Source: Cannabis sativa
Taxonomy: Eukaryota; Streptophyta; Magnoliopsida; Rosales; Cannabaceae
Direction of reading: 5' to 3'
DNA length: 64,000 bases
Assembly: GCF_029168945.1 (NCBI RefSeq)
Contig: NC_083603.1
Coordinates: forward strand, 45,456,406-45,520,405
Position 1 is the first letter of the stretch. Every line of letters begins with the position of its first letter. A model generated the notes under the pieces. It was not told the origin of the DNA. It searched no databases and worked only from the letters and a program-made list of their open reading frames with translations. The position numbers and the translations under genes are program-made. Below are positions 46,985-58,004 of the stretch, piece after piece.

Positions 46985-48240
46985 CAGCATCATTTGTCCA
47001 AGCCTTCATGAATCATCGTCATCAATCGTTCTATACACTCGCACAGGAATGGTAACAATTCAATTTTTAGATTGTATGTCTATTTTTCTCCAAAATGTAA
47101 AAAGAAGTAAAAATTTATATTGGTTCATATATATTGTTATTTGTTAATATAATAAATGCTATAATTAATAATTAAAACTTACAGCTTTTTGATCTTGTAT
47201 ATAAAGGTTGGGGTTTGCATGTACGACGATGTCAGTCATGTATTTCAAAATATAAAAACGACATTCTTAGTTTTTAGGTTGTCTTGGACAATTTGCTAGT
47301 GCAATTCCTGGCCACGACCCAAGTTACGCATTTGATGCCCTTATAATCTGGTATGCTCTATTTTAAAAATTATATTAACATTTCAATTCATTAGTTAATT
47401 AAAAAATTTGTTACATCAAGAGTAATTAAGAAAAAAATTATATTAGGGAACTTTGTGGCCACGTATAGGGTCTAAATAGATAATTTTCCCTGGCGCAACA
47501 ATCTCTAGCATCCAATGCGCACTAAAAAATTATATTAGGATGTATGTAAGATAGTATAAAAATAATTTCAAGTTATAATATAGAAAAAAATTAGCACTAA
47601 AAAATTAAATAGTGTTTACCCAATATTCTAGGGAATAAAGAACATTTGGTAGTTGTTATTCATCGATGATAACCAAAGGGCCAATCGTTTTGACGCATTG
47701 TCAAAAGACTCACTCTTCTCTTCATCGTTACTCTTCTCTTCATCGTTGATAGCATTCATTGCAAAGAAGCTCTAGGTCGTAAAACTTGAAAATTTTTCTT
47801 AGATCATTTATGCTCTCCCAGATGTTCCTGCATTTAATTGTTAAAGTGTTTTATAATAATTTCACTAGAATTTGATATATATATATAAGGTTAATTAGAT
47901 TAAAGAAGAGTATACATCATTCCAAACAACATTTTCTGGTTGCCAATGAAGTCACAATGCCACCTGCTGCAAATCCTCTCCAGATAACATGATCTGGTTA
48001 CGAGGTGCTATGAATCCTCAGGGTACCCGAATTGTGATTATATCACGTTTATCTTTGACTCTTAGAAATTCATCAACCATCCATTTTAGTGACCTAGAGA
48101 TTAAAGCCATGATCTTTGGTGTGAATAATTCATCTTCTTGATCAGCACCGCCTTTTCGAGAAGGCATGGGGCTTTTTCCCTTCGACACATCACATCTTGA
48201 TGGTGGTTGAGCTAGTGGACCCTATACAAAATACCATATA
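46985..48240 (-). pseudogene. Decayed Ulp1-type protease gene of a transposon
   Basis: Minus-strand pieces: at about 48070-48230 a linker-like segment (KGKSPMPSRKGG, ALISRSLKWMVDEFLRVKDK); at about 47455-47525 AHWMLEIVAPGKIIYLDPIR with the catalytic His and Asp of the Ulp1 (C48) peptidase fold; at about 47225-47300 CPRQPKN, a stop, then ECRFYILKYMTDIVV with the expected Gln and Cys. Frames change between the pieces, some gaps look like introns, and several stops occur. Ulp1-like domains are common cargo of plant CACTA and Mutator-type elements. It lies just inside the CACTA-type element whose end is at 49541. Confidence 0.65.
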
Positions 48241-49541
48241 ATATATCAAATTTGATCCTAATTCTACCGAATTTTCGGCAGCATAATGACTATAATTGAA
48301 TGCCCCCAAAAATTCTAAACATGCCTAATAATAAACAAAACAGATAAAATAATTGTTTATTCATCCATCCGACCGCAACACATGTATTCGCAGAACCTAT
48401 TTCACTATGGTTGAATATTTAAGATATTCAAACTCCACTAATCATTGATAATTAATTTATAACAAAAGTTACCTCGGGTGTTCCAATTAGGTATTTAGGC
48501 TAAGGAAGGAACATGTTTGCTACTTCGTTAACATAATTTCACCCGTCAATCGAGATCAGCATTTTAGCATTCTCTTATAGCATTTCTAAAATCAGAACCC
48601 GAGCATGTGAATCATCGTAGTCTTTGCAATGAACTTTGATTGGACTCTCATGTTCATATAGATAAGCTCGGGCCACAATGTTGTCGATATTGTTAGAGTA
48701 GAGATATACTAGCTGATTAACGGCCCTCTATTCATCGAAATTGTACATGAGAGGTGGCTCATTTAGGAAAACAAACTGTTGAGCATAATTTTGTGGTCGA
48801 CCCTCATCCTCATGAGCGTATTGTTGTGGAACATACGCTTGATGAGCCACCTCTCCTTCTTTCTCAAAAAGTCCGGCCACCATGCACATACAAAATAACA
48901 ATGTTAATAATATGAAAAAAATCCAATTTTTTTTTTTTTTAAAATTAAAATAATGTACATTACAAAAATGAATGAAAACTATATTTATACCTTAATGGAC
49001 ATTGAGATTGAACGTTTTCTCAACAAATATCAGTGGCTGGAGTTATACCCACCACTATTCTTCAATTTGATACTGAATTAGGAAAAAAATTGAAACTTTT
49101 TTGGTGTATAGATTTAGGTATCGAAAATAGAAGATTTAAAAAATTAAATGGGCTCAAATGGTGCAAAAATGGGGAAGATATGGACTGGAATAAGGGTGGT
49201 TGGCGAAGGTGGCAGGGGTTTGGGTATGTCTCTACTGCTGGTGTTTGGTTCGTGAGGAAGAAGAAGTGAAGCAGACGAAGCTGATAGGGTTTTTATATAA
49301 TCCTATACCATCGGTTATTAGGAAATAACAGATGGAATAGGCTATTCAAATCACCCTCAAAATTATCTCCCTCTCAACCGACTCTAAATGATATAGTCAA
49401 ATTTTATACCTACAGTTTTTTTAAAAAAAAAACCGTCTCTAAAGGTCAATCTTCAATAGATGAGCATTTTTACTCCTTTTAACTGTCCTTATTATGAAAC
49501 CTGTAGAAAAAACAGACTCTAAAGGATGATTTTGTAGTAGT
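48241..49541 (-). mobile_element. CACTA-type element end upstream of P450 gene C
   Basis: The right terminus on the minus strand starts ACTACTACAAAATCATCC, one base off the CACTA consensus shown intact in the gene B copy (25887). Minus-strand sequence at 48480-48890 has higher complexity (for example YNFDE, HEDEGRPQNYAQQF) and probably belongs to the coding region preceding the Ulp1 part. The left terminus of the element was not found. A 78-codon plus-strand frame at 49033-49269 is a composition effect. Confidence 0.55.
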
Positions 49542-49878
49542 AATTTAATAAAACACCAATTTTTATAAAAAATGAACTACATTACATACGTGGCAACAAC
49601 CGTCCACAGTCCACAACCGACAACCAACCGACAACCACCGGAAATGTTCTCAGTTTGCAGTAATTATGAATTGGAAAACAAATATGTAGATTAGTGTACA
49701 TGAGTGTGACACGCTTCATATACACCACTAATAAATATTGGGATGGATTTCTGAATAGTCTCTCATAATGTAGTGATCCAGTTCCCTCCTCTAGTCACTG
49801 TCTCGCTGACACCTTTTTTGATCAAATATAATATACAAGTCCATTTAAAATATCAACAATTAAAATATCACACTTCCC

Positions 49879-49960
49879 AAATGTTATTATTATTCCATTA
49901 CAATGTATATATATATATCAACAAAGGTCGTTAACAAATGTTATTATTATTCCATTACAA
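49879..49960 (+). promoter_or_regulatory. Altered leader of P450 gene C with duplicated start region and uORF
   Basis: The words AAATGTTATTATTATTCC and ATTACAAT occur at 49879-49904 and again at 49935-49960, the second being the start of the coding sequence. The first copy provides an upstream ATG whose frame stops after 17 codons, at the TAA in GGTCGTTAAC before the main ATG. The TATATATATATATA run (about 49906-49918) sits only ~20 bp from the main ATG. The TATA segment used by gene B is absent. Confidence 0.55.
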
Positions 49961-50861
49961 TATGTCCTTCTTAGACTTAACCAGTAATAATCTCTCATCC
50001 TTTACCATCTTATTAGCAACCTTATTATTCTTTGTCCTGCTATATAAATCATGGTTCTCTATTAAAACAAATTCTCCACCATCGCCTCCAAAGCTTCCAA
50101 TAATTGGAAACCTTCACCAGCTCGGGTTGTACCCTCACCGAACGCTGCAGGCCTGGAGCAGGCGCTATGGCCCCGTCATGCAGCTCCGCCTAGGCAGCGT
50201 GCCGGTTCTCGTTATCTCCTCTGCCACCGCTGCTCGTGAGATTATGAAGACTCACGACCTCGCCTTTTCCAACCGACCCAAGTCCTGTGCCCTCGAGAAG
50301 CTCCTCTACAACTACAGAGACATTTCTTCTGCACCTTATGGCGAGTACTGGAGGCAAATGAAGAGCGTTTCCGTGCTTCATCTGTTGAATAATAAAAGGG
50401 TTCAGTCCTATAGAGCTGTAAGGGAAGAGGAGACCAAGCTCATGGTTGAGAAGATTCGAAAGTCTTGTGGGACTGGGGTGAATTTGAGCGAGTTGTTTGT
50501 AAGGTTAACCAACGACGTCGTTTGTAGAGTGGCGTTGGGGAGAAAGTACGGTGAAGAAAGTGGTGGGAAGAGGTTTAAGGAGCTTCTGGGGAAGCTTACG
50601 GAGCTACTTGGGGGTTTCTATATAAGAGACTATTTTCCTAAGCTTGGTTGGTTGAGTCGTGTGAGTGGTTTGGATGGTAGAATGGAGAAAGTGGCTAAGG
50701 AGTTCGATGAGTTTCTGGAAGGTGTTCTTCGTGACCATATGAATACAAATAAGAATGTTGATGATGAAGAGAAAGATTTTGTGGATATTTTGCTTTGGAT
50801 TCAGAGGGAAAACTTGCTTGGATTTTCTATTGATAGAACTTCCATAAAGGCTCTCATATTG
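49938..50861 (+). CDS. CYP71-type cytochrome P450 gene C, exon 1
   Basis: Same length (308 codons) and structure as gene B exon 1: anchor, hinge PPSPPKLPIIGNLHQLG, C-helix EYWRQMKS, and donor ATATTG|GTAATT. It differs from gene B at nine residues I can count, among them I/L after THD, A/S in RDI(A/S)SAPY, I/M in WRQ, E/K in LLG(E/K)LTELL and H/R in VL(H/R)DH. The alternative start at 49962 (MSFLDL) is equally possible, and the repeat in the leader favours it weakly. No stop or frameshift. Likely functional and a very recent paralogue of gene B. Confidence 0.92.
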
Positions 50862-50982
50862 GTAATTTTTTTTTTGTTTGTCCTTTTTCATCACAATCAT
50901 ATATATTATATATATTTTGGTCTTTTTACAAACTAAATTTTATACTATTTTTACTAGGGTAGTATGATTTTTATTATTTTCA

Positions 50983-51222
50983 GGGCTCGTTTGGAAAGCC
51001 GTATTAGGTCATATTGTATTGTATTGTATTATATTGAATTGTATTTTATACAATATTTTTAATGTAAAACTATATGTGGTATTAACTTTTATGAACACCT
51101 AAATATATAATATTTTGGTATAAATTAAAGTTTAACATAGTATTATATAAAAATATGATATATAATTCAATTCAATATAATACAATACAATACGACCTAA
51201 TACGGCGTTCCAAACTAGCTCT
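50983..51222. mobile_element. MITE in gene C intron (not in gene B)
   Basis: About 240 bp with long inverted ends. The left end reads GGGCTCGTTTGGAAAGCCG and TATTAGGTCATATTGTATTG. The right end is the reverse, AATACAATACGACCTAATACGG then CGTTCCAAACTAGCTC. The ends resemble hAT or PIF-type MITEs. The target duplication is unclear. The homologous point of gene B (about 27343) lacks it. Confidence 0.7.
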
Positions 51223-51631
51223 CGTACTCTTTTTTTGTTCTTTTTATTGATCTTTATTATCTCTCACTCTCTGTTTCTGTCTTGTCGCAGTCACTCAGTG
51301 GCATTAATTATTAATATTTTTTTATTTATTTATTTTTTCTTCAAGTTATCTTTGTTGATCTATCTCCGCTCACTGATTTTTTTTCCTTCTTTCTTCTTGT
51401 TTCTTTTCTATTTTAAGCTTCTATCTCTCTAACTTTCCCTTGTCATTGTTATTGTCATGCACCTATGAAGCTTTTTTTTTTTTTTTTTTTTTCTCTCTCT
51501 TAGTGACATTTATTTTATACCAAGAAAAAAAGAAACTACAAACTATTTTGAAAGAAAAAATTATCATTATTTTAACATATGATTTATACTACATTTTTAA
51601 TAATGTGTTTTTATATTATTTTTAACTCTGT

Positions 51632-51950
51632 ATTTTACAAAAATAGATCCAGTATTTTTCACAATAGTAAAAATAAGACCCTGAGCTTAATTTTTAATAA
51701 CTTTATTTTAATATAACCAATTTGAAGACAATTCCTAACCTAATAGATACAAAAAAATATAAACAGTAGTTTTATCATAACACCTTTACATCAAATTATT
51801 ATCAAATTTTATTTTGACAGAAATTAGTTCATGATCCTATTTGTACCATTTTAATTAGAAAATATAGGATCTATTTTATCATTTAACAAAAGAGAGGGTT
51901 CAATTAATAACTTTTGCAAAGCACAAGGTCCAAAATTGTATTTATCTAAT
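51632..51950. mobile_element. Diverged copy of the Mutator-type MITE family
   Basis: Shares internal phrases with 53337-53709, for example AAAATAAGACCCTGAGCTTAA, ATCATTTAACAAAAG and TAACTTTTGCAAAGCACAAGG, but the ends have decayed and no target duplication is visible. An older insertion than its relative in the same intron. Confidence 0.5.
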
Positions 51951-53336
51951 TTTTTTGTCATTGTTATTTTGTTGTTTTGGCTCTCACACATCTATTTTTT
52001 TATTGTTTATATTTGAATTTAGTGATTAATATTTAGTTAATAAAAGTAATATTTTTTTAGATGTTTTGGTGATTTATTTAGAGTTGATCTATGAATGATT
52101 TGAATATTGCAACAAGGTTAATATTTTATTAATTTTCTATTGCTTTAAAACTGTTTTTTTGTTGTTTTCATATTTTTTAGGTATTCTATAGTTGTGTTAT
52201 AGTTGTTTTTGTGTATTTTTTTTATTGTAGAATTATTTTTTAGTTGTTTTTGTTATGTTATGGTGTATATTTTTAGTTTATTCTTGATAATTTTTTTGTT
52301 GTATATATGTGTATTTATTTTGTTATTTTTATGTTGTGTTTTAGTTATTTTTAAGTAGTTTTCAAAATATTTTTCGTTCTACAATTATTTTTTAGTTTTT
52401 ATTTATTTATGTGCATTTGTTACAGTGTATATTTTTATTTTATTCCTAATAATTTTTTTGTTGTATGCGTGTTATTTTGTAGATGTAGATACATATATTT
52501 AGTTTATTGTTTTGACACGTTTTTTTTTTTAAAATACAATGATAAGTTTTTTTTTTTTTTTTTTTGTTAATTGACACAATGTGCACTAGTAGATATTGAC
52601 ATATTATCTAGTTTATTTTTTGTTATTTTTTTATTATATATTACATTTTATACCCAATTATTTTAAAATTATTATAAAATTTTATTATTTTTATTATTAA
52701 TGTAACTATCATTTAATTTCTAAAAAATAATTTGTTATTTTAATTGTCACTAACTTAAAAAAAAAAAAAATTGAACGTATGAAGTTATAACAAAAAAAAT
52801 TCATAAAAAAAAAATATTATAGTAGTACAAAAAAAATAATCAAGTTATCAAATATTAAGTGAAAAAATAACATCATAATACAAAAATAAGTTGAGGAGTT
52901 GATATTGTTTTGCATATTGTGTAACGAGGTCGATGTTTTGTTATTTTTCTGTTGCTTTATAACTGTCTTCATTATTTTATTGTTGTTTTCATATTGTTAT
53001 TTAAGATATTCTACAATTATTTTTTAGTTATATTTTTATTTTATCGAAACATAATATTTTTGTGATTTTAAAATTTTAAGACAATATTTTTAAAAACTTA
53101 CTACAGTAAAAATATAATAAAAATGTACCACAATTATAATATAAAAATAACAAAAAAAAAAGGATAATTTTGTAAAAAACAAAAAATCCTATATTTTGTC
53201 AGAATCATATTTTTATATCATATACATTGGTTCTAATTACTCTAAGTATTATTATTTTATCATAAATTCATACTATCCAAGTTATTTTTTAAGTTTCTTT
53301 TAGAAACAAATATTTATATTTCTTCAATATAATTTA

Positions 53337-53709
53337 GGGTAAATACCATTTTGAATCCTCTGTTTTATAAAAGTTATTAATTGGACCCTGTATTTTGTTA
53401 AATGACAAAATAGACCCTGTATTTTTTAAAATAGTACAAATAGGACCCTGAATTGATTTTTTGTCAAAATAAAGTTTAATTATAATCCTATCTAAAAGTG
53501 CTATGACAAAACTGCTTACATTTTTTGTATCTGTTCGTATTAAGCATTGTCTTAAAGTTGGTTGTATTAAAAAAAGAGTTGTCAAAAATTAAGCTCAGGG
53601 TCCTATTTTTACTATTTTAGAAAATACATGGTCCATTTTGTCATTTAACAAAATACAGGGTCCAATCGGTAACTTTTGCAAAACACAGGGTCCAAAATAG
53701 TATTTACCC
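53337..53709. mobile_element. Mutator-type MITE in gene C intron (not in gene B)
   Basis: A 373-bp element with long inverted repeats, GGGTAAATACCATTTTGAAT at the left and AAAATAGTATTTACCC at the right, flanked by TATAATTTA at 53328-53336 and 53710-53718 (9 bp). Gene B has the single uninterrupted ATATAATTTATAATAAC at 28677-28693, a clean empty site. The insertion is therefore younger than the gene duplication. Confidence 0.9.
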
Positions 53710-53834
53710 TATAATTTATAATAACTATATAAATTTTACAAATACACAAAAATAACAAAAAAATTACAAAAATACGGTTGTACGAAATTTTAAACATTTT
53801 TACAATTTTTTATGATTTTATTTACATAAAATAC

Positions 53835-54505
53835 TAGGAGTGAGCATCCGATCCAATCCAACTTTTTTTTCTCATCCGATCTAATCCAATCAGTAATTAA
53901 ATTTGGAAAATTATCATTCGATCCAATCCAATTAGATCTCAAAATTCAATCCAATTACTAATTGGATTGGATCGATTTTTTTTTTTTTAATTGGATATCC
54001 AATTACACACACCTAAATTTTAATATTAACTTAAAAATATGAAGAAAAATATGTAAAAACTAAGTATTACGTTTTATTTAAGTTTAATACTTCATAAACA
54101 TACCATCGTTACAAGTATAATGTAGCCAAAAGTTTTAAATAATTAAACAACAGCATTTTTAAGTAATAAAATAAAATAAAATATTATGAAAATAAATACA
54201 CAAAACAACTAAGTCTTACAAATTCAACACACAAAAAAAATTTAATAAAAATATAATTAATATATATATATTATATTTTTTAATATGTTTTACTATATAA
54301 ATAATATTTTGACATATATAAATATAATTGATTGGATTAATTTTTAATTGGATTTTAAGATTGACATCCAATAACCGATCTAATCCAATTAGAATCCAAC
54401 TTTTAGCATCCAATCCAATTTTAATTGGATATCCAACTTTTTATAATTGGATTGATTGGATTCGGTTCGGTTCAATTGGATTTGATTGGATGATGTTCAC
54501 CCCTA
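53835..54505. mobile_element. hAT-like non-autonomous element in gene C intron
   Basis: Ends TAGGAGTGAGCATCCGATCC and GGATGATGTTCACCCCTA, inverted with few mismatches. Subterminal regions are rich in ATTGGAT and ATCCAAT. It is the homologue of 28828-29826 without the nested CACTA MITE. No coding sequence. Confidence 0.65.
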
Positions 54506-54981
54506 GAAAATATAGTATTTTTATGTTGTAATATTCTTTTTACTTTTTTGTTATTTGTATGTTATTTTTTTATTGTTATTTTGATATTGTTTGAATGTTA
54601 GTTTCTTATTACGTACTTTTATGTAATTTAAATTTATCAAATATAAATTAATTTTATAAAATAATAGAAAAGTAGTAGTACTTTTGATTAAAATACTATT
54701 AAATAAGTTTAGCAAAAAAAAATTAAGTAGCTCCTTATCAATTTTTATTATAAAGAGTCATTTTTCTTCTTTTAAGTTTTACTGCTATTTTAGTTAAGGA
54801 GAGTGTTGAGAGAACATGGTTAGAGTTACTCAAAGAAAATGTAATTTGCCTTCATAATTAAGTCTTATTTGAAACTTAATTTCTAATTGGGTGTTGTGCC
54901 TATAGCTAACAACTTCATAAAGTATAACCGAGCAAAGTGGCATAAATTTTTGATTAAAAATGTCTATATGTATGTTTGTAG

Positions 54982-55644
54982 GACACATTTGCAGGGGGAA
55001 CAGACACAACCTATACAGTCCTGGAATGGGCAATGACTGAGCTCATAAGACATCCAAACGCCATGAAAAAGCTTCAAAACGAGATCAGAACAACAATCCT
55101 TAATAAGAAGATAACTAACACTGCCATGCCAGAAGAATATATTAATAATGTTACAGAGGACGACCTAGAAAAAATGCCATACTTGAAGGCGGTTTTTAAA
55201 GAAACTCTCCGTTTGCATCCACCAATCCCTTTAATCGTTCCTCGACTCACAATACAAGACATGAAGATAAGTGGATACGACGTCGCTTCAGGCACCCAAG
55301 TATTCATCAATGCATGGGCAATCGGGAGAGATCCGACCTTGTGGGAAGAGGAACCAGACAAGTTTGAACCTGAGAGGTTTTTGTTGAAGAACGCTGCAAT
55401 TGATTACAAAGGACATGACTTCGAGTTGATCCCTTTCGGGGCCGGGAGACGAGGCTGCCCTGGGATTGTATTTGCCATGGCTGTTAACGAGCTTGCTTTG
55501 GCTAGTGTGGTCTATAAGTTTGATTGGGCGTTGTTGAGTAGTGGAGAAGAGGATTTGGATTATTATCATATGACTGAAACCACAGGTTTGACTACGCATA
55601 GAAAGTTTCCTCTTATGGCTGTGCCAACTGAATATTATCAATGA
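54982..55644 (+). CDS. CYP71-type cytochrome P450 gene C, exon 2
   Basis: Encodes 220 residues, with I-helix DTFAGGTDTTY, ExxR in KETLRLHPP, FEPERFL and heme loop PFGAGRRGCPG, ending TEYYQ. It differs from gene B at three residues: A to G in the I-helix motif (still within the consensus [AG]Gx[DE]T[TS]), I to T in KITN(I/T)AMP, and S to N in YIN(S/N)VTE. Both splice borders are intact, and the ~4.1 kb intron is filled with MITEs. Full protein 528 (or 520) residues. Likely functional; substrate unknown. Confidence 0.93.
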   Translation, partial: DTFAGGTDTTYTVLEWAMTELIRHPNAMKKLQNEIRTTILNKKITNTAMPEEYINNVTEDDLEKMPYLKAVFKETLRLHPPIPLIVPRLTIQDMKISGYDVASGTQVFINAWAIGRDPTLWEEEPDKFEPERFLLKNAAIDYKGHDFELIPFGAGRRGCPGIVFAMAVNELALASVVYKFDWALLSSGEEDLDYYHMTETTGLTTHRKFPLMAVPTEYYQ

Positions 55645-55668
55645 TCACCTATATATGTATTTTAATAA

Positions 55669-55833
55669 GAGCATTGCTATTTCTTTTCGACATGTCGCGC
55701 GTTGCGATTGGCTAGCAATACTCCTTAAAAGCTATTATATTAAATTATATGGGACCAGATATTTAGTTGGACCAATAACGATATTGATACATAGGAGGGT
55801 GCTAGGCACCACTGGTGCTCTTTAGCATTTCTC
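55669..55833. mobile_element. MITE 3' of P450 gene C, with small deletion
   Basis: Same insertion as 31918-32103 (same flanking TTTTAATAA), but about 21 bp at the left inner end are missing, removing the CACCAGTGGTG palindrome. Length 165 bp. Confidence 0.82.
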
Positions 55834-55956
55834 TTTTAATAAATAATGTATTTTTTTTTTTGCAAACCGAAACAGGGACTTAATAGTGTCTTTACGAATA
55901 TATATATTGAATCCAATCTATGTCTAAACTATTAATTTTATTGTATTTTGTTATTA

Positions 55957-56345
55957 GGCTAATTAAGATTTTTTCTCCTTGAATTTTGACATTATCAAAT
56001 CATGCATCTTGAACTTTTAAGGTCGTTAAAAATGCCCCTTAAATTATTGAGATTATTAGATTTAAGGACTTATAAAAAAAGTCTAACATGAATGAAAGTT
56101 TAAGGGGTATGATTTAGTATATGTCAAAGTTCGAAGGACATGATTTGGTAGATATCAAAGTCTGGGGAGCATATGAGTACATAAACCATCATTGAAATAG
56201 TAAAATTGAATGAAATTAGACAAAAGTCTTTAAATCTAACAATCTCATGATCAATAGTTTAAGGGAAATTTTTAACGGTCAGAAAAGTTCAAAGGACATA
56301 ATTTTGTACATGTTAAAGTTTAGCGGACAAAAATCATAATTAACC
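55957..56345. mobile_element. Mutator-type MITE downstream of P450 gene C
   Basis: Homologue of 32228-32594 with the same 9-bp duplication TTGTTATTA (55948-55956, 56346-56354). It is 389 bp here and keeps a stretch (AATCTAACAATCTCATGATC region) absent from the gene B copy. Confidence 0.85.
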
Positions 56346-56600
56346 TTGTTATTATTACTCCATTATCTTTAGAGAAAATTACTTAGGGGAGGTTATTAAA
56401 TGTAAGAAAAATATCGGATACATTTCACTATTAAAAATACTAAATTTCTTTGGTACCCAACGAAAAAGATGATATCAAAAATTATTTTAATGTTGTATTT
56501 AAAGTTTTAATTTATAATTATTAATAATTGAATAAAAATTAAAATATAAAAAATTTAATTATTATTTATTTATTCAATTAATTAAGATTATATATAATTA

Positions 56601-57230
56601 TAATATATGTAATATATATTATATATTAGATTAAAGTTATAGTTTTGTTTCAGAATTTTTTTCAAAAATAAAATTTTTATGTAAGTTAAAAATAAATAAT
56701 GTTTAATCTAAAGTAATAAGAGTAGAAAATATAATAGTATTTTAAAAAAATTAAGTAATATATCATTAATGTTTTGAGAAATGAAAATGAAGCTAAAAAT
56801 CAAAATATTAGTAAAATTATTGAAAGGAAACTAATGTGTAAAGTTTTAGTAGTTAAAAAGGAAAAATAGTCTTAAGTATAATTTAAGGAAAACATTATAT
56901 GAAATTTGTAAAATTAAAGAGAAATGCTTCATATAAATTGTTTTAAGAAACAAAAACATTATTGAAGTTATGTATCGCTTGAAGACCACTTGCACGCTTA
57001 GAATCCAAATCATATCTGCCACTGAAACATCCTTTCATACTTTCACCATACAACTCAGTCTTATCATGTTTCAAGGTAGGTTGGTTCATGCAACCTAGCT
57101 TCACCAAAGCAAGGAAACCGTATTGATTTATGACTAGGAATACCGGTACCTTGCTCGAGATCACCTGTGAATTGGGAATTCTCCTCTTACTTTAGAATTT
57201 AGGCAAGAAAATGAACCTTGCACATAGATT
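56601..57230. other. Spacer right of the duplication
   Basis: AT-rich to about 56930, then a short less AT-rich piece (56943-57164) with a 73-codon minus-strand frame (MISSKVPVFLVINQYGFLAL...). I do not recognise it; it could be a retroelement fragment next to the Gypsy LTR. Confidence 0.35.
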
Positions 57231-57233
57231 ATA

Positions 57234-58004
57234 GTGTAATGGCATATTTGTATATTATGTGGATAATTTAATAAAAACGTGAATTATGGTTATTATCCTA
57301 AGGTTCCTATGTCTATGCATGTACATTAAATGATTTAATTGTGTTTATGTCAAGAGTTATATGACAAGGCATGACTAGGTTAGCTCGGTGACCAAAAATG
57401 AGAGAACCCCTAATAAGGCCTTATGTAATAATATGCGTGTGAGAATAACACGTAGTTTCTATATAATATTATAGACTTAAGATAGAGTGTCATCATTATA
57501 AGTGCAGTTGCGTGCTATATTAGTGCAATGACACAGTTATTTATATAGTGGCATATTATGTGTGATATGTATGCTATATGTTATATTTGATTGATCATGC
57601 TTTCTTACTGGGTCTTGGCTCACGGGTGCTCTATTGTGTAGGCAAAGGTAAAGCAATGTCGAGTCAACTATGAGTTTGAAGATTTTGAAGATGAATTGTA
57701 CATGTTCCGGCCAAGCTAGGCCACGAGGGTTGGGTCTAACAAGGGAATTGCATAAGAACTCTATTTTTTTTGCTTAGGTCAGTGTATATGTAAATGGCTT
57801 GTAATATTTTGTAAAAGATTTCACATGATCCCAAATATGTATTGATATTATTTTGGTTTTAAGTTAAAGCTAAATTTTATTACTACAAGTTGTTTTAATT
57901 AATTAAGATTATTTTGTTTTAATCACTTGGCTTATTTGTCCCGATTAATGAGATTAACGTAATGTAATCACGATACGTGGCGTTCCACTAAGTAGGACAT
58001 TACA
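57234..58004 (+). mobile_element. Gypsy-type LTR, probably solo or truncated
   Basis: Ends GTAGGACATTACA at 58004, with upstream phrases such as TACTGGGTCTTGGCTCACGG and GATACGTGGCGTTCC typical of plant Gypsy LTR ends. A possible start is TGTAATGGCATATTTG near 57234, but no flanking duplication is seen. Positions 57395-57745 are the second copy of the fragment at 44652-45000. Confidence 0.5.

Larger units (their letters stand above)
48950..56600 (+). repeat. Segmental duplication, copy 2 (P450 gene C)
   Basis: Colinear with 25285-32858 across CACTA end, exons, intron backbone and both 3' MITEs. Private differences of this copy: a changed core promoter with a 26-bp direct repeat, extra MITEs at 50983-51222 and 53337-53709, absence of the CACTA MITE, absence of a ~1.1 kb intron segment that contains the gene B Helitron, and a ~230-bp extra segment at about 54720-54945. 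Confidence 0.85.

Noticed and set aside
51235..51625. Phe/Leu/Ser-rich frames in gene C intron
   Set aside because: Pyrimidine-rich intron sequence without domain or start context.
17629..55644. A full biosynthetic gene cluster
   Set aside because: Only P450 genes of one subfamily are present; no terpene synthase, methyltransferase, glycosyltransferase or other pathway enzyme is found in the window.
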